A DNA stretch of 64,000 nucleotides from Diphasiastrum complanatum (taxonomy: Eukaryota; Streptophyta; Lycopodiopsida; Lycopodiales; Lycopodiaceae): contig CM055100.1 of assembly GCA_029204225.1 (NCBI GenBank), positions 58,214,236 to 58,278,235 of the forward strand. The letters are read 5' to 3'. This document shows, piece by piece, positions 1 through 8,544 of the stretch. Each line of letters begins with the position of its first letter. Positions within the stretch are counted from its first letter, which is position 1. Under the pieces are notes generated by a model, which saw only the letters and a program-made list of their open reading frames with translations, was not told where the DNA came from and searched no databases. Made by a program: the position numbers and the translations under genes.

Positions 1-315
1 CTCAAAAGACTATTGGTGGAGCTTAATGTCATGGAGGAGGAGATCCCTATCATCTATTGTGACAACCAATCAGCCCAATCACTTGCAACTAATCCTACAT
101 TCCATGCAAGGAGCAAACACATCGAAATTGCTCATCATTTCGTGAGGGAAAAAGTGCAAGCTAAAGAGATCAAGCTCCAACACGTGCCATCATCAAGTTG
201 CTTGGCTGATTTGTTTACTAAACCTTTACCTAAAGATTCATTTGTCAAGCTTAGATCTTCAATTGGAGTTATTGATAAAAGCATTGTGATCTCCAAGGCT
301 AGATTTGAGGAGGAG
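1..315 (+). pseudogene. Copia pol 3' end (RNase H), fragment cut by window edge
   Basis: The reading frame encodes the C-terminal part of a Ty1/Copia RNase H. The block with CDNQSAQSLA carries the last catalytic Asp of the D-E-D triad, followed by HARSKHIEIAHHFVREKV and ADLFTKPLPK, which are typical Copia C-terminal motifs. The frame enters from the left edge, so no start is visible. It ends in a purine-rich stretch (TTTGAGGAGGAG), the expected polypurine tract, directly before an LTR-like TGTGAAAAA start at 316. The frame runs on across this point by chance to about 354. The closest relatives in the window are the Copia tails at 19271-19688 and 33454-33861. Confidence 0.85.
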
Positions 316-480
316 TGTGAAAAAATGCCTACATTGGCAAATCTAGCCATGTAGAATATTGTATATTTTGTCAATATTGTTTGTTGGTTACTTGAATGGC
401 CAAAGTGTCACTTGTACATACACACCTAAAGTAGGTTACCACGAGTCAAGAGGAGTGGTTGTGTCTATTTGGTAGTGATT
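316..480 (+). repeat. Partial 3' LTR of the left-edge Copia
   Basis: It begins TGTGAAAAAATGCC immediately after the polypurine tract. Its first 45 bases or so resemble a second LTR scrap at 55149, including the shared word GGCAAATCTAGCCATGTA. The right end is not defined, and LINE-derived sequence starts by about 490. Confidence 0.55.
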
Positions 481-495
481 CCTACTTTGTAGGAT

Positions 496-1023
496 CTAGA
501 CCATCGCTTCTCTTGGTGTGAAGGCAGAGCGAGGCAGTAGGTCACCATGTGTGGAATCAGCAACAACAACATCTGCCAAAGTACAAAGCCCATCCCGAGA
601 GAGGACAATGTCAACACACCTATGGGAAGAGTGGGACGCGGCAGAAGGAAGGATATGAGACTACTCTCTAAGGACATGGAATACTCCATCTCTGGCTATA
701 GCAGCCACTGCATCTCTAACAACATCATGTGTAGCAGTGCGCTCACTCCTAGAAGGACAATGGAGGAGGTGGATAGCAAGAGCATCAATAGGGTGACCGC
801 AAGCACACCTGGAGAGACCCAAGGCTGAAGGATGAAGTAGCTCCAAGCGAAGACAAAGAGCAGTGGTGAAGATGACTGAATACAACCGAAAGAAAAGAAT
901 AACAGGCCAAGCTGACAACCAAGCCCCCACACCTAGACCCATACAAGAAAGAAGTCGAGCTCGATGCAACACCGAAGGAGCCTCAGTGATGAACACTTTG
1001 TCAGAGGCACTTGATGCTCGCAA
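496..1023 (-). pseudogene. LINE C-terminal segment: zinc-knuckle-like motif plus restriction-like endonuclease region
   Basis: One minus-strand frame runs from 1023 to a stop at 496-498, with one in-frame TAG (661-663). It reads through RARLLSCMGLGVGAWLSAWP, a cysteine-histidine block (RCACGHPIDALAIHLLHC), then TATHDVVRDAV. After the stop the same frame continues CVDIVLSRDG...TLADVVVAD. A Cys/His knuckle followed by a D...ADVV core after the RT is the layout of non-LTR retrotransposons with a C-terminal restriction-like endonuclease (R2-like class). That assignment is family knowledge applied by eye. The piece is opposite in strand to the RT segment at 1030-2760. No host protein is implied. 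Confidence 0.65.
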
Positions 1024-1029
1024 CTCACA

Positions 1030-2760
1030 GGACTTTTAGCCTCAAGGAACTCCACGTCTCCACCATCGTCTTCATTGCATCCTACATCTTGGGCAAGTTG
1101 GTGAGTATTCTCGTGCTGCTCGAGCTTTGGCTCCTCTCACACCCGCTCCCTCTTCTGCTGATATTGTTGCTGCTCTCCAAGCTCTTCATCTTGCTTCTAA
1201 AGGCATTCTTCCCTTGTTTGTGGAGGACTTTGTGTCTGATGTTAACTTGGTGCTTGATCTTGATTCTTTCTCTCATGCCTTCCATCGTAGTCCTTGTCTT
1301 GTTGTTGGTGTCCCTCCAGTTTGGTCTATGAATACCTTCATGATTGCTTTCCACTTGAGGACTCTGATAGTGGCTGTGTTCAACTCTTTTAGGTCTACTC
1401 TTTTATCGCCTCTGGTCACATTTCTTCTTTTGTTGCACGTCTTTTGTCTGAGTCTCGTTTGATCTCCATGACTAAAGCCTCGGGTGGCATCTGTCCCATC
1501 GCTGTTGGCGAAGTCCTCCTCCATCTTGTTAGTCACTCTATCTATTTTCAGTTTCAACAGATTTTTGCCTCTTTTCTCTCCCCTCATCAGTTTGGCATCT
1601 CTACTCCTAGTGGCTGTGAAGTTGTCATTCATGGTTTGTGTGCCACACTTGATCTCCATTCTGACTGGGTTGTTTTCCAAGTGGATGTTTCCAATGCCTT
1701 TAACTCTATTTCTAGAGCTGCAATATTTTGGGAGATGCGTGCACATGGTTGATGGTGAGTTGGCTCAGCTTATTCCATTTGTGCAGTTGTTCTATGCTAC
1801 TAAGAATCCCCTCTTTTACAGTCATCATGTGTGCTTTGGGGATCTTTCTACTATCTAGGTATCCGTCAAGGTGATCCTTTGGGTAGTCTTCTTTTCGCTC
1901 TGGCTCATTTTTGTGCACTTCGAGCTTCTGCAAAGGCCTTTCCAACTTTTTTATTTCCTTCGGTTGCTGATGACACTCATATCATTGGTCTTGTTCCTAC
2001 GATGCTCCTCGAATTTCATCATTTCTCTTGGTTTGTCTATTCAACCTCGCAAGTGTTCAGTGGGGTCTCTAGCAGGTCTTCCCTCGGACTTTGTTTCTCC
2101 TCAAGGTTTCTTTTCTCCTTTGGATGGCATTTGCATTCTGGGTGCTCATTTTGGGTCTGCTTCCTTTAGCTCTACTTTTCTTGGTGAGGCTATCCAAGAG
2201 GATGTTGCTATTCAGATCTGCTTCCCCAGTTGGACAACACTCAAGCCACGCTTGGCATCTTGACATCTTGCTTTATCCAGCGTCCTTCTTATTTGCTGTG
2301 GACTTTTCCCCCTACTCAGGACTTTTTGCATCTTCTATCTTCCTTTGACACCTCTATTATGGATATTTTTGGCCACCTTTTGGGCCCGGGTTCTTTGGAT
2401 GGTGTGGAGACCCTTTTAGCTTGGAATCAGGCTCGGTTACCCATTTCTTGTGGAGGTGTGGGTCTTCTCTCTATGGTTTCTTCTGCACCTGCAACTTTTC
2501 TTGAGAGCTGGGCTCTTGTCGCACCTACTTTGTCTTCTTGGTTCCTTTCTGGCTTTCGCCCTCTCTTGGCAGATGGCATTGCTTGTGTGGATAGTGGTTC
2601 TCTGCCTTTCCAGCATCTCCTCATCGATGCGCGTGAGCTGCTCCCCCTCTTTGTCCAAGCTTGTCTTCTTCCTTTTGAGCAACTCCTCACTTTCAGATCA
2701 GATCATCTGCAAGAGACCCTCTTGGAGCGTGTGCACAAGCAAACTCTTTCCAGTGACAAC
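1030..2760 (+). pseudogene. LINE reverse-transcriptase segment, inverted relative to its flanking segments
   Basis: Several frames must be joined, so it is broken by frameshifts. Recognisable non-LTR RT blocks occur in order: GGICPIAVGE near 1490, FQVDVSNAFNSISR near 1675-1710, IRQGDPLGSLLFALAH near 1860-1915, and VADDTHIIG near 1963-1989, where the two catalytic Asp are kept but the usual Tyr is Val. The thumb-like part (RPSYLLWTFPP, LPISCGGVGLLS, ATFLESWA) follows to about 2690. The last recognisable part, near 2700-2750, would be expected to join the start of the minus-strand segment at 1023. The direction is plus, whereas both the N- and C-terminal parts of the protein lie on the minus strand. 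Confidence 0.75.
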
Positions 2761-2779
2761 AAAGGGAAAAAAGAAGAAA

Positions 2780-3327
2780 TAAATTTCAAGCTGCAATGTC
2801 AAAGGGGTCAATAGCCAAGCGATCAAGAGGAAGATGCATAGCAAGTTGAGTTCACAACGGAGAGCAAGGAGAATATGAAAGTAGAGCCTTGGACGAGGGA
2901 AGCCCAAGTGAAAAGCGCCGAGGACATCAAGGGAAAAAATCCAAGATCATGTTGAAGCAGAGGGAGAATGGGGTGCTAAGAGAGGAGGGCGATCTTGAGA
3001 CGACTAAAGCAGCGCAGGACAAGAACGCTGGTGAAGGGGGAGACCTACTCCAGGAGAGAAGAAACGACCACAAGCATGGCAAGGAACTCATTCAGGGGGT
3101 TGAGAAGACAATGCAACAAGGGTCGAGGGAGGTTCACAACCAAGCGAGGGGGCAACAGTGCCATGGGAAGAGCTGGCCAAAGGAGGAACAGAGGGTGTTG
3201 AGACAGTGGAACCATCAACAAAAAACACAGCCTGACGTGAACGAAGAGGGGAGTCTAGAAGAGGAGAGACAGTGGAAGCAAGTCGTTTGTGACTGAGAGG
3301 ACAAAGTCGAGAGAAGTCTGAAGCCAT
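2780..3327 (-). pseudogene. LINE N-terminal segment with C2HC zinc finger
   Basis: The minus strand begins with a Ser/Pro-rich stretch (3327 to 3088). After an in-frame TGA it encodes CHACGRFF...GLPLHQRSC at 3081-3019, spacing C-x2-C-x12-H-x3-C. N-terminal fingers of this kind precede the RT in R2-like LINEs. Further frames toward 2780 are degraded. Its strand agrees with the endonuclease piece at 496-1023 and disagrees with the RT piece between them. A chance finger in a low-complexity region cannot be excluded, but its order in the element fits. Confidence 0.5.
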
Positions 3328-3399
3328 GAGAACAATTGTACAAAGAGGTCCCTGTGACGGACCACCTCACCAACTGAATTGAGATCTTTTTTATATTCT

Positions 3400-3697
3400 T
3401 TTGATTTTTGTTCACACGAAATGCCATTAACATCAATGGAGCCGTCGGCCGATGTAAACCTTTTGCAATAGATTCCGAAGGACTTGTCTAAACAAAAATG
3501 CCTACCAAAACTTGGAAAGACCTGCAATTGGAATTGTTTTGAAAGCTCTACCGCTGCTCCTTTGCTGCCAAGTGACAAAACTTCTTCAAGTAGTTGTAGT
3601 CTGAACGGTACATCCTATAATTCCAAATATGATGGGAAGTACTTCTCAAGGTAGCCTCTACCAGCGACTAGCTTGCCCATAGCAAAAAGTGTCCTAC
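3400..3697 (-). pseudogene. Exon-like relic of an unidentified cellular gene
   Basis: Reading leftward from a plausible acceptor (TTTTCAGCAG, ending near 3698), one frame gives GRTLFAMGKLVAGRGYLEKY, then after an in-frame TAG (3615-3617) DVPFRLQLLEEVLSLGSKGA, later QVFPSFGRHFCLDKSFGIYC and ADGSIDVNGIS. A possible donor (CATTTC followed by GTGTGA) lies near 3420. The composition is that of an ordinary folded protein, not of the retroelements around it. The TAG is one C-to-T change from CAG. I do not recognise the family. It may be an exon carried or stranded by transposition. Confidence 0.45.
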
Positions 3698-5324
3698 CTG
3701 CTGAAAATGATTGCTTGGGAAGCCCAAAGATCACATAAAATATCGTAAAGTAATATGATTTAAATATTTCTCTAATGATTTGTGTAAGATCAGGCCTTTG
3801 ACAATATTACAATCAGTAGAGACACCATCTCCAAAAAATTTTCAAGCAAACCCTTAAACCAATTATACGAAGAGCAATAGCAGGAATGTAAATTTTCTAT
3901 TTCAAAGTTGCAAAAAACCTCAGAAGAGAAATACTAGTCACTTTTAACATTTGGTAAGTATGACCAACCAAAAATAACATCATCAAAATGCTCATTTATA
4001 AACCAAAAATTCAAAATAAAATGTCATCATAAAACCGCTTCACATTAATGGTTTCAAATACTCATTACGGTAACATGAATGCAAAAAAAGTCTCCCGGTA
4101 TCGCTGCTAGTAGTAAGTTGACGTCGATTGATCACACATGTAGTAACTTCTCTTCTTTATGTCATGCCTTCATCCTGCACATCTATTAATCCCTGTAAAA
4201 ATTCAATCTCTTAACTGGTAATTCATTCTTTGCACTATTGCTTTGCCCTTCATTTTCCTTAAAACCAAAAAAACTTCTTTTCTTTCTCGTTCTTGACCCA
4301 AAGATGACTGAGCTTGGATTGTTAAGATTGAAGTTGCCCATTCTTTTGCTTGTATTTTGGAAGTATTTGTCTTGGATGTGAAAAGTACAGTACTAAGGAC
4401 CATAAATGAATCTTTGAATGATCCACAAGGTGATTGTATGCTTGTTAAACAATCTATCAGAAACTAGTCATCAGAAAACAAGATCTAGTTTAGCATCTTG
4501 ATAGGAAACAAGTAGAGGCAATCAAAGCATTGATCAAATAGTATAATCCAACTCCACACGTGTGGAAATAAGGCTGTAGTACGGCCTGTAGACAGTGTTT
4601 ACAAAGTGCCAAAGCTGGTTTTCATTGGAAATCAAGAGTAATCACCATACAATGAGAGGAAACTCGAGTTTCTCCTTGAGGCTCCAAAAAGTTTCTATCT
4701 TTTCACTATGGAGAATGGGAATACATAGTAAAACACACTTCCTTTGCAAAGTTAGGTGAAAATCCAGCATGTATTAAGGAAGTAGACTCCACTTTCTTGC
4801 CCTATTGACAATGAAACTACTTGTCACACTCCTCTACACGTAATCATGTGCAAAAACATGATGCAATGCAGGGATCCACCACTTCAAGAAAAGCATAGCT
4901 ACAATATAAACAACATTCTTTACAAATGGATGACCTTATCGGCAAAGCACAATTGGACAAGTTGATGAAGATCAATTTAACTTTCATTTAAGGGTACACG
5001 TGATCAACAAGAAGATCAAAACAGAGGGGCTACTCATGATCGATGTACAGACTCTACATTGGCAGCTTGAACATGGAGTCAAATCTGATTTTCAAGAGCC
5101 ATATCTTACTCCAATAATGAAAAGTTATGGTTATTTTTTTATAACTTTTGAAGATAAATAAAAAAAGGCAACCCAATGATGATGGTAGTTCAAATATCAA
5201 TAAGATTATGAGTTTTTGGTCATCTCCAACATCAAAACAATCAATTAACTACATTTAGATTCTATCTCACTGACCATTCAACAATTTAAAATGGCTTGTA
5301 GCATATTTCTTGAAAACTTTGTTG
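3698..5324. other. AT-rich stretch without a recognisable gene
   Basis: No frame shows family motifs. It contains a perfect 12-bp palindrome CCACACGTGTGG at 4554-4565, the same G-box-centred type found in many LTRs of this window, so part of it may be old LTR sequence. Confidence 0.5.
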
Positions 5325-6717
5325 TTCCATATTATTTGACCCATGCTTAATAGTGCCATTAAAGGACTTACACCTTATGAAGTATTGTATGGCAAAAAGC
5401 CAAATCTTAGTGATTTGAAAGTTTTTGGATGTACTTGTTATGTACATATTCCTTTAGAAACAAGGAAAAAGGAAGATGCCACTTCTTTTAAAGGCATCTT
5501 TGTTGGTTATAATGAAAATAAGAAAGCTTATAGGATATTTGATCCTATTACCAAGAAAGTTGTTGTAAGTAGAGATGTACTTTTTGATGAATCTCTCCAA
5601 GCCAAAGGAAAGGTGACCTCCAACAACACTCAACTTGTCAAGGATCATGCTATGGCCGAGGAGGAGCTTCATGAAGATGAAGACCAAGTGGAACTTACTC
5701 AAAGTCCAAGGGTTGCCAAGAAGATCAATAAGGACAAGGATTGAGCCATCAAGGCTCACTTATAGTGACAAAGGGGAGCAAAGGGAATATTCTCAACTAC
5801 TCAACTCTTATACTTTCTTGACTACTATGCTTGAAGAGCCAACTAGTTTTGAGGAAGCAAATAAGTCTCAACATTGGAGGAAAGCTATGCAAGTAGAGTT
5901 TGATGGATTAATGGAAAATCAAGCTTGGAAGCTTGTAGATCTACCTTATGGAAAGAAGCCTCTTACTTGTAAATGGATATATATATTGAAATATAATCAA
6001 GATGGTTCCATTCATAAGTATAAAGCTAGACTTGTATCAAAAGGTTTTTTGCAAGTCAAAGGCATAGATTATGATGAAACCTTTGCACCTGTTGCAAAGC
6101 TTGTGACCATTAGATTAATCATATGTCTTGCTACTTCTTTCAAATGGGAGCTCTTCCAACTTGATGTGACAAATGCTTTCTGGAATGGATTCTTGGAAGA
6201 GGAAATCTACATGTGCCAACCCGAGGGCTTCATGAAAGATGGAGAAGAAGACAAGGTGTGTTTTTTGAATAAGAGTCTTTATGGACTCAAGAAACCACCA
6301 AGAGCATGGTACTCTAGGTTGCATTCCTATTTTATCTCCATTAGATTTGTTGTAAGTTCTTATATACCATCATTGTACTACAAATGTAATGATGGGAAAA
6401 TCATTATCTTAGTTCTATATGTTGATGACATTATACTCACAGGAAATGATCTAGATGGCATCAAAGATGTAAAAGTTTCCATGTCTAGTGAATTTAGGAT
6501 GGTAGATCTAGGACTTCTTAAAGTTATACTTGGAATAGAAGTCACTAGAAGTAATGATTTTACTTTCATATGTCAATCTAAGTATGCTAGATCAATCTTA
6601 GCAAAATTTGGCATGATTGATTGTAAGGAGTTGAAACTCCCATGGAACTAAGTGTAAAAGTTTCTAAGGAAAGTGATGAAGCATCCTTTGAGGACATCAC
6701 TACCTATAGAATGCTTA
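5325..6717 (+). pseudogene. Host Copia C1 pol, part 1 (integrase C-terminus to RT), interrupted by element A
   Basis: The frame starts inside the integrase C-terminal region (LTPYEVLYGKKP, VFGCTCYVHIP, FKGIFVGYNENKKAY). It shifts frame near 5735 and continues as Copia RT with KARLVSKGFLQVKGIDYDET, FQLDVTNAF and LYVDDIILTGND, so the YVDD active site is intact. Another shift occurs near 6650. The 5' half (gag, protease, integrase core) is absent. Coding resumes at 13149 and again at 19271. Removing element A with one copy of its GCTTA duplication restores a continuous RMLIGS reading, which shows that all three pieces are one element. Confidence 0.9.
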
Positions 6718-6794
6718 TGTGAAAATTGTCAACATTTCCTAGCTAGTTTGAGGCCTAAATTGGCTAAAATTGTGAATAGTTTTGGTTCTGGAGT

Positions 6795-6808
6795 TTCACA
6801 CGTGTGAA
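6795..6808. promoter_or_regulatory. G-box-centred palindrome in the 5' LTR of A
   Basis: TTCACACGTGTGAA is a perfect 14-bp palindrome with the CACGTG core bound by plant bHLH and bZIP factors. The same 14-mer occurs in the 3' LTR of A (12571-12584), in all four LTRs of B and B2 (13610, 18819, 42404, 47612) and in A2 (61082). Confidence 0.4.
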
Positions 6809-6997
6809 CCAGGCCACAATGTTTTTATTTACTGTATTTTTTCAGTATGATGAAGTGTCAAACTTCATACCCTTCAAAATGAGACCATTTTGATGTATTT
6901 TGGTCATATAAGCCATTTTTAGCTATTTTTCCTATATAGGGAATATCTAGGGTCAAGTACCTTCTAGAGAGAGGAGAGAGAGTCATCTTCCTCATCC

Positions 6998-7005
6998 ATA
7001 AATAG
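6998..7005 (+). promoter_or_regulatory. TATA-like box in the 5' LTR of A
   Basis: ATAAATAG follows a GA-rich tract and lies about 280 bp into the LTR, a plausible place for the U3/R boundary. The upstream CCTATATAGG (6941-6950) is an alternative TATA and also matches the CArG consensus CC(A/T)6GG. No start-site data can be read from sequence. Confidence 0.4.
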
Positions 7006-7372
7006 TAGGGAAGTCGTGGAGAACAGGTTGGAGAAACCTTTTGTATGCTTCATTGAGATCAATAGATCATTGTCATTGTTTCTTCCTCCATTGAGAGCAT
7101 TGTTGTGTGTATTGTCTTCAAGCTATTGTGTATGATCTTAGGTGATTTCCAAAAGTGATAGGCTGATGTATTATGGACTGTATAATGCTATTTTGGGCCG
7201 CACTTGATGTTTATGGAAGTTTCCATTTGTGATAAATGCTTTTTGATCAAGTTCTTTGCATTCTAGGTAGCATAGAATGTGTTGCCAATTCCTAGCTTAT
7301 GTAGTTTGGAGTGCAAGCATTCAAGCCAATGATCTTGGAGTTTAGATCCACTTAGGATCTGTATTTTTCACA

Positions 7373-7384
7373 TGGTATCAGAGC
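7373..7384 (+). other. Primer-binding site of A (initiator tRNA-Met)
   Basis: TGGTATCAGAGC directly abuts the 5' LTR and is the complement of the 3' end of plant initiator tRNA-Met, the usual Copia primer. Confidence 0.93.
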
Positions 7385-8544
7385 TGGTTGGCTTCTATTT
7401 ACAGTAAGTATTCCATTTTTGGTGATATTTGGATGTTTGATCAAGTTCTAGCATGATTTTGCATTGCTTTGTTGATCAAATCTTACTAACCTTTGTTTTG
7501 TGAGTTGAACTTGTGGATCAAAAGCATATTTCAGGTCTATTGAAGATCAGAGGCTGAAAAGAAACTATTTTGGATCAGATCATAACACCTAATCATTTGT
7601 GATTGTGAGGCTTGTGCATATTCAATACTAACAATGTTCTTTTCAATCCTATTGTTGATAATCTCCATTCTTGGATGAACACTCTCCTTAAGTGGATGAA
7701 ACTTCTCCTTAAGTGGATGACAAATGCTCTTTTGAGTGAGTTGTAATTCTCCTAAAGGCTGAGCAAAGCTCCCATTTGGATGAAAGATCCCCTTTTTTGG
7801 GTGAACATATTGTAAGCTCCATTGTGAAGAGCATATTGTAAAGATTGTCATCAATTTTGGCATAAATTTTGGTGTACTTTGTTGAGCATGTAAGTAACTC
7901 TCCTTATGTAATTTGATTGGAGCATTTGCTGGAAGGTGTTAACCATTATGCAAGTGTGTTTTCAGGTTCTTAACAGGTTGAGGAACATTCTCATGTGAAG
8001 TGATCTTAGATCTACATCTAAACACCAAGATTTGACAAGATAGTGAAGCTAGTCTTGTGATTCACTAAGTGTGCTCATTCATTCACCTCTAAATCTTGTA
8101 TTTATCACTTGCTGGAGTTTATAAACTTTTAGAAGTGTGGTTTACATGTGGTTTTACAGGTTGAATCAATATCTTAGTGTGTTGATCATATGTTGATCAA
8201 GTTTGTTCATTACTAGGTAATCTTGGCATCCTAGTTTTGGGTATTTTCTAAGAATGCAAGTAACTCTTCACACCATAACTTGATTTGGTCACTTGCTGGA
8301 AAGTTTGAGAGCTTAAGCAAGAGTGTGTTCAGGTTGGTTTAATTTTGTAATCCATTCTTAGTGTGTGCAAAGTGTTGCATGTGTTTCAATCTTCCTTTCT
8401 ATGCTTGGAAACCATCTAGGTTCAAGATAGAAGTGTTTTAGGGTCCTAAATCTTCATAGATCTCTTTATCTATCATTTGTTGAGAGAAAAGTGAGTGCTA
8501 AGTGCTTTAGGACAGAACCTAAAAGGTGAAGAAACATTAGAATC
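7385..8544 (+). other. Untranslated leader of A with imperfect tandem repeats
   Basis: No coding frame is convincing. The word TTGCTGGA recurs at 7926, 8109 and 8293, a spacing of 183 and 184 bp, each time followed by a CAGGTT-type word. This gives three degenerate units of about 184 bp. A shorter doublet (CTCCTTAAGTGGATGA) lies near 7684-7720. Packaging or translation signals would be expected here, but none can be named. Confidence 0.6.

Larger units (their letters stand above)
6718..7372 (+). repeat. 5' LTR of Copia A
   Basis: It is 655 bp, starts TGTGAAAATTGTC and ends TTTTTCACA. It contains the 14-bp palindrome TTCACACGTGTGAA (6795-6808), a palindromic CCTATATAGG (6941-6950), a GA-rich run near 6966-6982 and a TATA-like ATAAATAG (6998-7005). 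Differences from the 3' LTR seen by eye are near 6778, 7018 and 7146. Confidence 0.96.

Noticed and set aside
660-2760. Ordinary twin-priming inversion of a 5'-truncated LINE
   Set aside because: It explains the inverted RT next to a correctly oriented 3' part, but not the minus-strand finger-bearing segment at 2780-3327. Kept as the alternative if that segment is unrelated.
2889-3296. 135-codon plus-strand frame rich in Glu, Lys and Arg
   Set aside because: It lies antisense to the LINE N-terminal Ser/Pro-rich segment, and its composition is the mirror of that coding.
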